Notes under the pieces: model-generated
What the model saw: the letters and a program-made list of their open reading frames with translations, nothing else
What the model was told of the DNA's origin: nothing
Database searches by the model: none
Part shown: in pieces, positions 1-8,709 of the stretch
How the letters are laid out: the number at the start of each line of letters is the position of its first letter
Position numbering within the stretch: the stretch's first letter is position 1
Translations under genes and position numbers: made by a program
From: Pseudomonadota bacterium
GTDB taxonomy: Bacteria > Pseudomonadota > Gammaproteobacteria > Burkholderiales > SG8-39
Direction: 5' to 3'
Assembly (NCBI GenBank): GCA_027624175.1
Contig: JAQBXT010000012.1
Location: forward strand, 1-44,605
Length of the DNA: 44,605 bases

Positions 1-889
1 CGAGGCCGAAATTGCGCACCACCTGGGGGTGCACCTGCCCCGCTCCCGAGAGCTCCAGCCAGCGCCCCTTGTGCGGGCCGCTGGCGAACTGCAGGTCGAT
101 CTCGGCGGAGGGCTCGGTGAACGGGAAGTACGAGGGCCGGAAACGCACCTCGAGCGCGTCGGACTCGAAGAAGCGCCGCAGGAAGTCCGTATACACGCCC
201 TTCAGGTCGGCGAAGCTGATGTCCTCGTCGATCCACAACCCCTCGACCTGGTGAAACATGGGCGAATGCGTGGCGTCCGAATCCACGCGGTAGGTACGTC
301 CCGGCGCGATGACCTTGATCGGCGGCTTGTGCATGCGCGCGTAGCGCACCTGCATCGGGCTGGTGTGCGTGCGCAGCAGCAGCGGCAGCCCCTGCGCGTC
401 CTTCAAGTCCACGTAGAACGTGTCCTGCATCGAGCGCGCCGGATGGTTCTCCGGGTTATTCAGCGCTGTGAAGTTGTACCAGTCGGTCTCGATCTCCGGT
501 CCGTCGGCGACCTCGAAGCCGATGGAGCCGAAGATACGCTCGATCCTCTGCCAGGTACGGATGATCGGGTGGATGCCACCGCGGCCGCGGCCGCGGCCGG
601 GCAGCGTCACGTCGAGTGCCTCTTCGCCGAGGCGCGCCTGCAGCTTCGCGCCAGCCAGGTCCGCGCGGCGCGCTTCCAGCGCTAGCTCGATGCGTTCCTT
701 GGCAGCATTGATCTGGGCGCCGCGACTGCGCCGTTCCTCGGGCGCGAGCGCGCCCAGGGTCTTGAGCAGCGCCGTCAGCTCGCCGCTTTTGCCCAGGAAG
801 CGCGCTTTGGCGTTCTCGAGCGACGCGCCATCGGCGGCGGCGCGGAACTCCGCGCTCGCTCGCTCGACAATGCCATCGAAGTCTGCCAT
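1..889 (-). CDS. pheS: Phenylalanyl-tRNA synthetase alpha subunit, partial (C-terminus cut by window edge)
   Basis: Catalytic alpha subunit of the cytoplasmic alpha2-beta2 PheRS, which charges tRNA-Phe. The first 296 codons are present, starting with ATG at 889 ([10 protein letters not shown]). An N-terminal coiled-coil region is followed by the class II core. Recognisable core blocks are [14 protein letters not shown], the [16 protein letters not shown] stretch, [44 protein letters not shown] and EIDLQFASG. The reading frame is open to base 1, so about 40 C-terminal residues are missing compared with a typical PheS of about 340. It is last of the visible translation operon, 22 bases after rplT; pheT would be expected next, outside the window. 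A CCGCGG hexamer repeat at about 579-602 encodes a Gly-Arg run before the core. Confidence 0.97.
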   Translation of the reverse strand, partial: MADFDGIVERASAEFRAAADGASLENAKARFLGKSGELTALLKTLGALAPEERRSRGAQINAAKERIELALEARRADLAGAKLQARLGEEALDVTLPGRGRGRGGIHPIIRTWQRIERIFGSIGFEVADGPEIETDWYNFTALNNPENHPARSMQDTFYVDLKDAQGLPLLLRTHTSPMQVRYARMHKPPIKVIAPGRTYRVDSDATHSPMFHQVEGLWIDEDISFADLKGVYTDFLRRFFESDALEVRFRPSYFPFTEPSAEIDLQFASGPHKGRWLELSGAGQVHPQVVRNFGL

Positions 890-911
890 CGCCACGCCTC
901 CCGCAACGGGG

Positions 912-1271
912 TCAGTGGGCGAGGCTGGCCTTGACCTGGCTGGCGATCTTGGCGAACGCGGGCTTGTCCAGCACCGCCAGATCGGCGAGCACCTTGCGGT
1001 CGATCTCGATGTTGGCGTGTTTCATGCCGGCCATGAACGTGCTGTAGCTCATGCCCAGCTCGCGCACCGCGGCGTTGATGCGCGCAATCCAAAGCGCGCG
1101 GAACGTGCGCTTGCGGTTGCGCCGGTCCCGGTAGGCGTACTGCCCCGCCTTCATCACCGCCTGCTTGGCGACGCGATACACGTTACCGCGGCGGCCGCGA
1201 TAACCCTTGGCCTGCTTGAGGACTTTCTTGTGGCGCGCGCGCGCCGTGACTCCGCGTTTGACCCGTGGCAT
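912..1271 (-). CDS. rplT: 50S ribosomal protein L20
   Basis: Structural protein of the large ribosomal subunit that binds 23S rRNA early in assembly. It has 119 residues, the usual size, and begins [18 protein letters not shown], followed by the basic [20 protein letters not shown] stretch typical of L20. The ATG at 1271 is preceded by a purine-rich GGGGG run. It lies 9 bases after rpmI in the order infC-rpmI-rplT-pheS. In other bacteria L20 represses translation of rpmI-rplT by binding its own mRNA; whether that happens here cannot be judged by eye. Confidence 0.98.
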   Translation of the reverse strand: MPRVKRGVTARARHKKVLKQAKGYRGRRGNVYRVAKQAVMKAGQYAYRDRRNRKRTFRALWIARINAAVRELGMSYSTFMAGMKHANIEIDRKVLADLAVLDKPAFAKIASQVKASLAH

Positions 1272-1280
1272 GGCGCCCCC

Positions 1281-1481
1281 TTACGAGCCGTAGGGCAGCA
1301 TGGCGCGCACTGCCCGCTTGTTGCTGGCGTGCACCTCGGTGGTGCCGCGCAGGTGGCGTTTCCTCTTGGTGGATTTCTTGGTGAGGATGTGGCGCATGTA
1401 GGCCTGCGAGCGCTTGATGCTGCCGGAAGAGCGGATCTTGAAGCGCTTCGCCGCGGATTTCTTGGTCTTTACTTTTGGCAC
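1281..1481 (-). CDS. rpmI: 50S ribosomal protein L35
   Basis: Small basic ribosomal protein of 66 residues ([20 protein letters not shown]), a canonical L35 N-terminus and length. The start codon is GTG at 1481, preceded by a clear AAGGAG about 7 bases upstream, which supports the GTG. It sits 92 bases downstream of infC and 9 bases upstream of rplT, so co-transcription with both is very likely. Confidence 0.97.
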   Translation of the reverse strand: MPKVKTKKSAAKRFKIRSSGSIKRSQAYMRHILTKKSTKRKRHLRGTTEVHASNKRAVRAMLPYGS

Positions 1482-1573
1482 GGGACTGCTCCTTCTGTTT
1501 TAGCTTGACGCCGGGCGGCCCGCCTTGCAGGCGCTTGAAGCCGCGGCTATCACTTGGGTTCCCGTCGCGCCGG

Positions 1574-2212
1574 CTAGGTCGTCGCCGCGGGTTTTGCTGC
1601 CGTTTCCTCTTTCGCCTTGGGCTCTTTGGGCTCCTTGGGCTCTTTCGCCTCCTTCGACTCCTTCGCCGCCTTGGGCTTGGCCTTGGGCGGCACGCCTTTC
1701 TTCTTCGGCGCCAGCACCATCACCATCTGCCGGCCTTCGAGCTTGGGAAACTGCTCCACCAGCCCGACGCCCACCAGGTCCGCCTTGACGCGCTCCAGCA
1801 GCCGCACACCGAACTCCTGGTGCGCCATCTCGCGCCCGCGGAAGCGCAGCGTCACTTTCGCCTTGTCGCCGTCCTCCAGGAACTGCACCAACTTGCCGAG
1901 CTTGATCTTGTAGTCGCCCTCGTCGGTGCTGGGGCGGAACTTGATCTCCTTGACCTGGATCTGCTTCTGCTTGAGCTTGGCTTCGTGCGCCTTTTTCTGC
2001 TCGCGGTAGCGGAACTTGCCGTAGTCCATCAGCTTGCAGACCGGCGGCACCGCCGTCGGCGCAATTTCCACCAGGTCCACGTTCTGCTCCTCGGCCATGC
2101 CCAGCGCGTCGACCACCGCGACGATACCAAGCTGCTCTCCCTGCTCACCGACCAGCCGCACCTGCGGTGCGTTGATCTCCCCGTTGATGCGCTGCGATCT
2201 GTCGAGTGCGAT
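1574..2212 (-). CDS. infC: Translation initiation factor IF-3 (probable AUC start codon)
   Basis: IF-3 binds the 30S subunit and proofreads start codons and initiator tRNA. Family blocks are visible: [13 protein letters not shown] near the N-terminus, [25 protein letters not shown] (read in two parts) and [17 protein letters not shown]. No ATG or GTG exists at the right place. I chose ATC at 2212 because it gives [13 protein letters not shown], the family's usual N-terminus, and lies 9 bases after AGAGGAG (2228-2222). A TTG at 2221 is in frame but directly abuts the Shine-Dalgarno. Rare AUU/AUC/AUA starts on infC are known and give autoregulation by IF-3. The protein is about 212 residues and carries an extra Lys/Glu/Pro/Ala-rich tail of about 40 residues with KEP triplets. 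Confidence 0.95.
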   Translation of the reverse strand: MALDRSQRINGEINAPQVRLVGEQGEQLGIVAVVDALGMAEEQNVDLVEIAPTAVPPVCKLMDYGKFRYREQKKAHEAKLKQKQIQVKEIKFRPSTDEGDYKIKLGKLVQFLEDGDKAKVTLRFRGREMAHQEFGVRLLERVKADLVGVGLVEQFPKLEGRQMVMVLAPKKKGVPPKAKPKAAKESKEAKEPKEPKEPKAKEETAAKPAATT

Positions 2213-2221
2213 GGGTGACAA

Positions 2222-2228
2222 CTCCTCT
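2222..2228 (-). promoter_or_regulatory. Shine-Dalgarno of infC
   Basis: AGAGGAG on the minus strand ends 9 bases before the ATC codon at 2212 and only touches the in-frame TTG at 2221. The spacing decides the start in favour of ATC. Confidence 0.6.
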
Positions 2229-2255
2229 GCTCGTCAAAAAAACCGGCCGTGCTGC

Positions 2256-4157
2256 CTACGCGCCAGCCTCGTTTTCGAGGCGTGCGATGAACTGATCCAG
2301 CGCCATGGCGCCGAGATCCTCACCGCCGCGCGTGCGCACGGCCACCGTTCCAGCCTGCTTTTCCTTGTCTCCCACCACCACCTGGTAGGGGAGCTTTTGC
2401 AAGCTATGTTCTCGAATCTTATAGGAAATTTTCTCGTTTCGCAAATCTTCGCAGGCGCGAAATCCGGCCTCGCGCAACGATTTCGCGACCGCGGCGGCGT
2501 AGTCCGCCTGGTGCTCGGAGATGTTCAGGACCGCCACCTGCTCCGGCGCCAGCCAGAGGGGGAAGGCGCCGCCGAAATGCTCGATCAGGATGCCGAGGAA
2601 TCGCTCCATCGAACCGACGATGGCGCGGTGGAGCATCACCGGCGTGTGGCGCGCGTTGTCCTCGCCCACGTATTCCGCGCCCAGGCGGCCCGGCATGCTG
2701 AAGTCCACCTGCATGGTGCCGCACTGCCAGACCCGCCCGATGGCGTCCTTGAGCGAATACTCGATCTTGGGGCCGTAGAACGCGCCTTCCCCGGGCGACA
2801 GCACGAACGCAACGCCCGAGCGGCGCAGCGCTTCCTGCAGCGCGTGCTCCGCCTTGTCCCAGGCGGCGTCCTCGCCGATGCGTGCCGCGGGGCGCGTCGC
2901 CATTTTGTAGATGATGTCGTTGAAGCCGAAATGCGCGTACACCTTCTGCAGCAGCGCGGTGTAGGCCACGCACTCGTCCAGGACCTGCGCTTCAGTGCAG
3001 AAGATATGCCCATCGTCCTGCACGAAGCCGCGCACCCGCATCAGCCCGTGCAGCGCGCCCGAGGGCTCGTTGCGGTGGCAGGCGCCGAATTCCCCGTAGC
3101 GCAGCGGCAGGTCGCGGTAGCTGCGAATCGCCTTGTTGTAGATCAGGATGTGGCCCGGGCAGTTCATCGGCTTGAGCGCGTAGTCGCGGTTCTCGGAGGC
3201 CGTCGTGAACATGTTGTCGCGGAAGTTCTGCCAGTGGCCGGTACGCTCCCACAGGCTCTTGTCGAGGATCTGCGGGCCGCGCACTTCCTGGTAGCCGTTG
3301 TCGCGGTACACGCCGCGCATGTACTGCTCGACCTGCTGCCACAGCGTCCAGCCCTTGGGATGCCAGAACACCAGCCCGGGCGCCTCCTCCTGCATGTGAA
3401 ACAGGTCCAGCTGGGTGCCGAGTCGCCGGTGGTCGCGCTTCTCGGCCTCCTCCAGCATCTTCAGGTAGGCGTCCTGGTCTTCCTTCGTCGCCCAGGCGGT
3501 GCCGTAGATGCGTTGTAGCATCTCGTTCTTGGAGTCGCCCCGCCAGTACGCGCCGGCAACGCGCATCAGCTTGAACACCTTGAGCTTGCCGGTCGAGGGC
3601 ACGTGCGGCCCGCGGCACAGGTCGGTGAAGCGGTCCTGCGCATACAGCGAGATCTCCTGGTCGGCCGGAATGGACTGGATGATCTCCGCCTTGTAGATCT
3701 CTCCCTGATCACGGAAAAACTTCACTGCGTCGTCGCGCGGCAGGATCTTTCTTGTAACTACAAGGTCTTTCTTCGCCAGTTCGCCCATGCGTTTTTCAAT
3801 CGCCAGCAAGTCCTCCGGCGTGAACGGGCGCTTGTAGGAGAAGTCGTAGTAGAAGCCGTTCTCGATCACCGGCCCGATGGTCACCTGGGCTTCGGGGAAC
3901 AATTCCTTCACCGCGTGCGCGAGCAGGTGCGCAGTGGAATGACGCAGGATCTCCACGCCTTCCGGATTCTTTTCCGTGACGATGGCAAGCTCGGCGTCGG
4001 ACACGATGCGGAAGCTCATATCGACGAGCTTGCCGTTCACCTTTCCGGCGAGCGCGGCGCGCGCCAGTCCCGCGCCGATGGCCTGCGCCACTTCGGCGAC
4101 CGTGACCGGACCCGGAAAGGATTTCACCGAGCCGTCTGGGAGCTTGATGTTCGGCAA
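2256..4157 (-). CDS. thrS: Threonyl-tRNA synthetase
   Basis: Charges tRNA-Thr in the cytoplasm and edits mischarged serine. Domains in order are TGS (residues about 1-65, beginning [13 protein letters not shown]), the editing domain with HSTAHLLAH (His73, His77), the class II catalytic core with the zinc-ligand Cys333 in MNCPGH, and the C-terminal anticodon-binding domain. The family N-terminus fits a TTG start at 4157, giving 633 residues. The reading frame stays open upstream to an ATG at 4202, but that lies inside the tRNA-Val gene. No Shine-Dalgarno precedes the TTG, which is only 5 bases from the encoded CCA end of the tRNA. Start confidence is therefore moderate; identity is certain. 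It is followed by infC after 43 bases. Confidence 0.96.
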   Translation of the reverse strand: MPNIKLPDGSVKSFPGPVTVAEVAQAIGAGLARAALAGKVNGKLVDMSFRIVSDAELAIVTEKNPEGVEILRHSTAHLLAHAVKELFPEAQVTIGPVIENGFYYDFSYKRPFTPEDLLAIEKRMGELAKKDLVVTRKILPRDDAVKFFRDQGEIYKAEIIQSIPADQEISLYAQDRFTDLCRGPHVPSTGKLKVFKLMRVAGAYWRGDSKNEMLQRIYGTAWATKEDQDAYLKMLEEAEKRDHRRLGTQLDLFHMQEEAPGLVFWHPKGWTLWQQVEQYMRGVYRDNGYQEVRGPQILDKSLWERTGHWQNFRDNMFTTASENRDYALKPMNCPGHILIYNKAIRSYRDLPLRYGEFGACHRNEPSGALHGLMRVRGFVQDDGHIFCTEAQVLDECVAYTALLQKVYAHFGFNDIIYKMATRPAARIGEDAAWDKAEHALQEALRRSGVAFVLSPGEGAFYGPKIEYSLKDAIGRVWQCGTMQVDFSMPGRLGAEYVGEDNARHTPVMLHRAIVGSMERFLGILIEHFGGAFPLWLAPEQVAVLNISEHQADYAAAVAKSLREAGFRACEDLRNEKISYKIREHSLQKLPYQVVVGDKEKQAGTVAVRTRGGEDLGAMALDQFIARLENEAGA

Positions 4158-4162
4158 GTTAT

Positions 4163-4239
4163 TGGTAGGCGCGATTGGACTCGAACCAACGACCCCTACC
4201 ATGTCAAGGTAGTGCTCTAACCAGCTGAGCTACGCGCCT
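4163..4239 (-). tRNA. tRNA-Val (anticodon GAC)
   Basis: A complete cloverleaf reads on the minus strand. The acceptor stem AGGCGCG (4239-4233) pairs with CGCGCCT (4173-4167), followed by discriminator A and an encoded CCA (4165-4163). The D-arm contains AGCTCAGCTGGTTAGAGC. The anticodon stem CTACC/GGTAG closes loop TTGACAT with anticodon GAC at 4205-4203. The T-loop is TTCGAGT. It lies immediately before thrS, the usual order in Betaproteobacteria, and is probably co-transcribed with it. Confidence 0.97.
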
Positions 4240-4316
4240 GGTGGAACGAGGAGCGGGAGTTTAACTGAAGCGACATGTCCGCGGAACTAGATTGCGACAG
4301 GAGCGTTCACAGCAAC

Positions 4317-4769
4317 ATGGACCTGATTCTATGGCGCCACGCCGAGGCCGAAGACCGCGCGCCCGACCTCGAGCGGCGGCTCACGCCCCGCGGCCACAAG
4401 CACGCGGCGCAGGTCGCCGCCTGGCTGCTGCAGCGCCTGCCCGCGAAGTTCCTGGTGCTGGCCAGTCCGGCGCTGCGCGCGCAGGAGACCGCGCAGGCGC
4501 TCGGCGTCCCGGTGCGGACCCTGGAACTGCTCGCCCCGGGCGCCTCGGTCGCGCAGATCCTCGCTGCCGCCGAGTGGCCTGCGCACAAGAGCGCGGTGGT
4601 GGTGGTCGGACACCAGCCCGACCTGGGCAGCGTGGCCGCGTTTCTCGTCTCGGGCAGCGCCGCGTCCTGGAGCTTGAAGAAAGGCGGCGCCTGGTGGCTG
4701 AGCACCCGGGCGCTCGAGAACGGGGCGCAGGTGATGGTGCGGGCGGTGGTGGCGCCGGACCTGCTGTAG
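4317..4769 (+). CDS. SixA-like histidine phosphatase
   Basis: Histidine phosphatase superfamily protein of 150 residues. SixA relatives dephosphorylate phosphohistidine on signalling or phosphotransfer proteins; the substrate here is unknown. The N-terminal RHA motif (LILWRHAEAE, catalytic His8), LASPALRAQETAQAL with the conserved Arg, and the second His in VVVVGHQPDLG are all present. I chose the ATG at 4317 (MDLILWRHAEAE), the family's usual start. An in-frame ATG at 4275 would add 14 atypical residues and lies upstream of a possible -10 box, TAGATT at 4288-4293. AGGAG at 4299-4303 is somewhat far from the ATG. It is divergent from tRNA-Val. Confidence 0.88.
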   Translation: MDLILWRHAEAEDRAPDLERRLTPRGHKHAAQVAAWLLQRLPAKFLVLASPALRAQETAQALGVPVRTLELLAPGASVAQILAAAEWPAHKSAVVVVGHQPDLGSVAAFLVSGSAASWSLKKGGAWWLSTRALENGAQVMVRAVVAPDLL

Positions 4770-4815
4770 GCTGGCACGACGTGATGAAACTTTCCCCACC
4801 TCCTACGCAGGCCTG

Positions 4816-5190
4816 ATGAAGAACCCGCACAAGGGCGCGACGGGCGTGCGGCGCATCCTGAATGCCACGCGCTACTCGCTCGACGGCTTGGCTGCCGCCC
4901 TGCGCCACGAGGATGCCTTCCGCCAGGAATTGATGCTGACCGCCGTGCTCGTTCCGCTCGGGCTCTGGCTGGGCAACAACGGCGTGGAGCGCGCACTGCT
5001 CGCCGGCAGCGTGCTGATGGTGCTGGTAGTGGAGCTGCTCAATTCGGCGATCGAGGCGGTGGTCGACCGCGTATCGCTGGAAGACCATGAACTCGCCAAG
5101 CGCGCCAAGGACTATGGCAGTGCAGCAGTCATGATCGCGCTCACCACGACGGGAATCGTCTGGCTGGTGTTGCTGCTGCCCCGCCTGTAG
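4816..5190 (+). CDS. dgkA: Diacylglycerol kinase
   Basis: Small integral membrane kinase that phosphorylates diacylglycerol to phosphatidic acid, recycling lipid released during periplasmic glucan synthesis. It has 124 residues, the normal size, with three hydrophobic helices. The diagnostic VVELLNSAIEAVVDRVS motif carries the catalytic Glu, and the N-terminal ATRYSLDGLAAALRHEDAFRQE matches the amphipathic region. It follows the SixA-like gene after 46 bases and probably shares its transcript. Confidence 0.95.
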   Translation: MKNPHKGATGVRRILNATRYSLDGLAAALRHEDAFRQELMLTAVLVPLGLWLGNNGVERALLAGSVLMVLVVELLNSAIEAVVDRVSLEDHELAKRAKDYGSAAVMIALTTTGIVWLVLLLPRL

Positions 5191-5196
5191 CCGAAC

Positions 5197-5784
5197 TCAG
5201 TCCTTGTAGCCCTCGAACTCCACGTACAGGCGGATATCGTCGCCCACCGCCGGCAGGCCGTACTTCATGCCGAATTCCGAGCGCTTGATCGCGCCGCCGG
5301 CGTTGCCGCCGCACATCGGCTTCTTGCTGAAAGGATGATCGCGGCACACCCAGCGTTCCACTTTCAGCGTGAGCGACCTGGTGACGCCAAGCAGCGTGAG
5401 CTGACCTGTGACCTCGGTCGGGCTGTCGCCGTCGAACTTCACCTCGCCGGCCTTGAAGCTCATGCGCGGAAACTCGGCGACGTTGAAGAAGTCGGCGCTC
5501 TTCAGGTGCTCGTCGCGCGAGCTCGGCCGGCTGCCCTTGTCGTTGTCGCCCGTGGTGAGCGAAGCGGTCTCGACGTCGAGTCCAAGCGAGCCTTTCCTGG
5601 CTGCGCGGTCGAGCATGAAGTTGCCGGCGGACCTGTCGAAGCGGCCCCACAGGAGGGACACGCCGAAGTGTTCCACCGCGAAGTGCGGGTAGGTGTGGTA
5701 GGGGTCGAGCGTGTAGTTTTCCGGCGCCGCGGACGCAGCGAGAGGCAAGGCGAGCGCCAGGGCGCCGAGAATGAATCGTGTCAT
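5197..5784 (-). CDS. YceI family periplasmic lipid-binding protein
   Basis: The YceI family forms a lipocalin-like barrel that binds polyisoprenoid lipids. The protein has 195 residues. The signal peptide is MTRFILGALALALPLAASA with probable cleavage before APENY. The family blocks YTLDPYHTYPHFAVEHFGVS, GRFDRSAGNFMLD, LKSADFFNVAEFPRMSF and VTGQLTLLGVTRSLTL follow. The Cys pair VCRDHPFSKKPMC is noteworthy. The ATG at 5784 is preceded by AAAGGAG with 8-base spacing; an upstream TTG at 5814 is rejected. It ends 6 bases from dgkA in convergent orientation. The exact function is not known. Confidence 0.93.
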   Translation of the reverse strand: MTRFILGALALALPLAASAAPENYTLDPYHTYPHFAVEHFGVSLLWGRFDRSAGNFMLDRAARKGSLGLDVETASLTTGDNDKGSRPSSRDEHLKSADFFNVAEFPRMSFKAGEVKFDGDSPTEVTGQLTLLGVTRSLTLKVERWVCRDHPFSKKPMCGGNAGGAIKRSEFGMKYGLPAVGDDIRLYVEFEGYKD

Positions 5785-5819
5785 GCAGGAAACTCCTTTG
5801 GGGTGCCGGTTCAATTAGC

Positions 5820-6660
5820 TTAAAAGGTCCAGCCGCGCGGTGCAAGCCAGGCGAGCGCGCCTGCGCCGCCCGCGGCCAGCAGGCCGTAAACACTCGCCAC
5901 CACCGGTCTAATCCACAGCGGCGAGGCCGGCAGTGGAAAGCGCACGAACACCGGCACCAGCGCCAGCGCGGCGAGCGATGCCCAATGCAGCTGCGCGAGC
6001 AGCACCGCGCCGGCCGAGAGCAGCGCGGCAAGCACCGAGGCGGTGAGCGTGAGGGAAATTCCGGCCGACACGCGGGGGCCGAGGATCATCAGCAGGAGCA
6101 GGAAGCCGCCGCAGGCCGCACCGAGCGCCATGCCGTACTGGCCGATCAGCGCAGACGCTCCCAGCACTGCGGACACGCCCGCGCCCAGACCCAGGGCCAA
6201 CCCGGCAGCGCCGGCACGCGCGGGGTCGTAATGCAGCGCGACCGTGGACGACAACCAGCCAAGCGGTCAGCGCCACCACGCCGGCGCCGAGCGTCGCGAC
6301 TTCCAGCGGGATTTTCTGGCCGAGCACCGAGGCGAATACCCAGAGCGCGGCAGCGCCGAACACTGCGCCGAGCACCCGAGCCCTGAGCCGCGTCGGCTTG
6401 ACCGCCAGGTCGAAGAGCGCGCCGAGGATCGCCGCTGCGCCGCCGAGGACCACGATCTTGCGCGTCACCGTGAGCGGCTCGAAGGCGAAGTTGCCGATGG
6501 CGACGACGGCGGCGAGGAAGCCCGCGGCGGCCGCGAGCCCTTCCAAGCGCAGCGGGTAAAGTACGGCAGCGCAAACCAATCCTGCCACCAGCGGCAGCAG
6601 GCTCGATTGCACCACAGGATTGCCGAGGAGTTCCCTCAGCCCGGAAAGCAGTTCGTTCAT
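5820..6660 (-). pseudogene. Multi-pass membrane protein of unknown function, reading frame broken
   Basis: The region from ATG 6660 to the stop at 5820 encodes a strongly hydrophobic protein of about 280 residues split over two frames. The first frame covers MNELLSGLRELLGNPVVQ to VALTAWLVV, then turns into Arg-rich nonsense. The second frame resumes the hydrophobic pattern from about 6254 (HYDPARAGAAGLALGLG) to the stop. The total, 841 bases, is one base more than a multiple of three, so a single-base insertion near 6235-6262 explains it. The join has no long homopolymer. It could be a real mutation, an assembly error, or two overlapping genes with a TTG start at 6254. I do not recognise the family. 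It lies 1 base beyond the end of relA. Confidence 0.6.
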
Positions 6661-6661
6661 C

Positions 6662-8674
6662 TCACCCCCGCGCCACCCGCATCACCCCTGCCACCTCGCG
6701 CACCACGGCAAACGCGCGCTTCAACTGCGCCAGGTCGCCGATCGTAAACGAAAAGCGCATGAACGCCAGTTCGTCGCGGCTCTGCGTGCGCACCGCGGTG
6801 ACGTTGATGCGCTCGCGCGCCAGTGCGTCGCCGATGTCGCGCAGCAGTCCCGGCCGGTCGCTCGCCGTCACCACCATGTCGACGCTGTAGGCGCCCGCAC
6901 CGCTGCCCCATTGCACATCGAGCACTCGCGCGCTGTCGGCCTGCGCCAGGCGCTTCAGGCTTGCGCAATCCTGGCGGTGGATGGAGACGCCGCGCCCGCG
7001 CGTGACGAAACCGCGGATCGCATCGGGCGGCACCGGCTTGCAGCACTTGGCGAGCTGCGTGAGCAGGCGATCCATGCCCACCACCAGGATGCCGCTGTCG
7101 GCTGCCGCGGCCTTGCGCTTCCTGGGCGCTGCTGGCGGCGATGCCGGCACGAGCCTCGGCCTGGGCGTGGCTTCCGGCTCCTTCGCGCTCTCCCGCTGGT
7201 TGAACCAGTGGCGCGCCTTGTTGCGCGCGCGGCTGGTCTTCAGGAACCCGCGTTCCGGACTCAACCAGTCGCGCGACGGCCCGCCCGACTTGGCGACGGT
7301 GATTTCCACGCGCTGCCCGCTCTTGAGCGGCGTATCGAGCGGCACGATGCGCCCGTCCACCTTGGCGCCGCGGCAGCGGTGGCCGATGTCGGTGTGCAGC
7401 GCGTAGGCGAAGTCGATGGGCGTCGAGCCCTGGGGCAGGTCCACCACCCGGCCCTGCGGCGTCACCGCGTAGATGGTGTCGTCGAGCGCGGCGCGCCGCG
7501 TCTTCTCGGCCCAGGTGCCGCTGTCGGCGACCTCGTCGCGCCAGGCCAGAAGCTGGCGCAGCCAGGCGATCTTGTCGTCGAAGGCGCGGTCCGCCCGCGT
7601 CGCCGTGCCCTTCTCCTTGTAGCGCCAGTGCGCGGCCACGCCGAGCTCGGCGTGCCGGTGCATCTCCTCGGTACGGATCTGCACTTCCAGCGTCTTGCCG
7701 CCGGGCCCGATCACCGCAGTGTGCAGCGACTGGTAAAGGTTGTCCTTGGGCCGCGAGATGTAGTCGTCGAACTCGCGCGCGATCGGCTGCCACAGGTTGT
7801 GCGCCGCGCCGAGCGCAGCGTAGCAGTCTTTCACCTCGGGCACGATGACGCGCAGCGCGCGCACGTCGTGCAGCTGCGCGAAATCGACACCCTTGACGCG
7901 CATCTTGTTCCAGATCGAATAGATGTGCTTGGGCCGGCCGCTCACCTCGCCCCGGACGCCGTCCGCCTCGAGCTCGCGCGCCAGCGCCGCCATCGCCCCG
8001 GCGATGTACTGCTCGCGCTCCATGCGCCGTTCGTCGAGCATTTTCGCGATGCGCTGGTACACCTCGGGCTCGAGAAAGCGGAACGACAGGTCCTCCAGCT
8101 CCCATTTCAACTGCCATACGCCGAGGCGGTTGGCGAGCGGTGCGTAGAGGTCGAGCGTCTCGCGCGCGTAGGCCGCGCGTTCCTCGAGCGGGTGCTTCGC
8201 GAACCAGCGCAGGGTCTGCGTGCGGCTGCCCAGGCGAATGAGCACCACGCGCACGTCTTCCACCATGCCGAGCAGCATCTTGCGCAGCGTTTCGCTCTGC
8301 TGCGCGGCGCTGGCGCGCGTCAGCACCCGCAACTGGTAGAGCTTTTCCACGCCCGCGGCCAACGCGGCGACCTCGGCGCCGAAGCGCGCAGCAAGGATCT
8401 CCCGCCCGCGCTCGCCCAGGTACTTGGGCGCCGCGAACAGCACGCCGGCGGCGCGCGCCGCAGGATCGGCACCGATGGCGGCGAGGTTCGCCGCCAGGCC
8501 GAGCGCGTGCGGCCACACCGGTTCGCCAGTGGACAATGCCTGGCCCGCGTACAGCGGCTCGGCGAACTCGAGTGCGGCAGCGATCTGCGCGCGCCCCTCG
8601 CGCGCCAGGCCCTGCGCAAGCGGCTCGATCGCGCCGGCGCTGTTTTGCGGGTGTAACTGCACCACGGAGACCAT
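6662..8674 (-). CDS. relA: RelA-type (p)ppGpp synthetase
   Basis: Ribosome-associated synthetase that makes (p)ppGpp from ATP and GTP/GDP when uncharged tRNA enters the A-site. It has 670 residues. The N-terminal pseudo-hydrolase domain lacks the His-Asp pair of SpoT/Rel (the expected HD site reads AGVLFAAPKY), so hydrolysis is probably lost. The synthetase domain has GRPKHIYSIWNKM, LHDVRALRVIV, YISRPKDNLYQSLHT and LEVQIRTEEMH. TGS (GSTPIDFAYALHTDIGHRC) and a C-terminal ACT domain follow. The ATG at 8674 (MVSVVQLHPQNS) has no Shine-Dalgarno, but TACAAT lies 6 bases upstream, suggesting a leaderless mRNA. It is divergent from mtfA. Confidence 0.95.
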   Translation of the reverse strand: MVSVVQLHPQNSAGAIEPLAQGLAREGRAQIAAALEFAEPLYAGQALSTGEPVWPHALGLAANLAAIGADPAARAAGVLFAAPKYLGERGREILAARFGAEVAALAAGVEKLYQLRVLTRASAAQQSETLRKMLLGMVEDVRVVLIRLGSRTQTLRWFAKHPLEERAAYARETLDLYAPLANRLGVWQLKWELEDLSFRFLEPEVYQRIAKMLDERRMEREQYIAGAMAALARELEADGVRGEVSGRPKHIYSIWNKMRVKGVDFAQLHDVRALRVIVPEVKDCYAALGAAHNLWQPIAREFDDYISRPKDNLYQSLHTAVIGPGGKTLEVQIRTEEMHRHAELGVAAHWRYKEKGTATRADRAFDDKIAWLRQLLAWRDEVADSGTWAEKTRRAALDDTIYAVTPQGRVVDLPQGSTPIDFAYALHTDIGHRCRGAKVDGRIVPLDTPLKSGQRVEITVAKSGGPSRDWLSPERGFLKTSRARNKARHWFNQRESAKEPEATPRPRLVPASPPAAPRKRKAAAADSGILVVGMDRLLTQLAKCCKPVPPDAIRGFVTRGRGVSIHRQDCASLKRLAQADSARVLDVQWGSGAGAYSVDMVVTASDRPGLLRDIGDALARERINVTAVRTQSRDELAFMRFSFTIGDLAQLKRAFAVVREVAGVMRVARG

Positions 8675-8679
8675 GCAGG

Positions 8680-8686
8680 TATTGTA
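8680..8686. promoter_or_regulatory. Candidate shared -10 region between relA and mtfA
   Basis: On the minus strand TACAAT (8686-8681) stands 6 bases before the relA ATG. The same bases read TATTGT (8680-8685) on the plus strand, 24 bases before the mtfA ATG. This near-symmetric heptamer could serve both directions. No convincing -35 hexamer is visible on either side. Confidence 0.4.
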
Positions 8687-8709
8687 GCGAGGACCATGCC
8701 AGGCACCCG

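Noticed and set aside
2213-2221. TTG at 2221 as the infC start
   Set aside because: It directly abuts the AGAGGAG sequence, leaving no spacing, and adds residues not found in the family.
2034-3518. 494-codon open frame on the plus strand
   Set aside because: Antisense to infC and thrS; both of those are unmistakable.
4158-4202. N-terminal extension of thrS from ATG 4202
   Set aside because: The ATG lies in the anticodon loop region of the tRNA-Val gene; the family N-terminus begins at PNIKLPDGS.
4240-4316. Strong promoter for tRNA-Val
   Set aside because: Only a weak TTAAAC-like box is seen with no good -35; I could not support a specific call.
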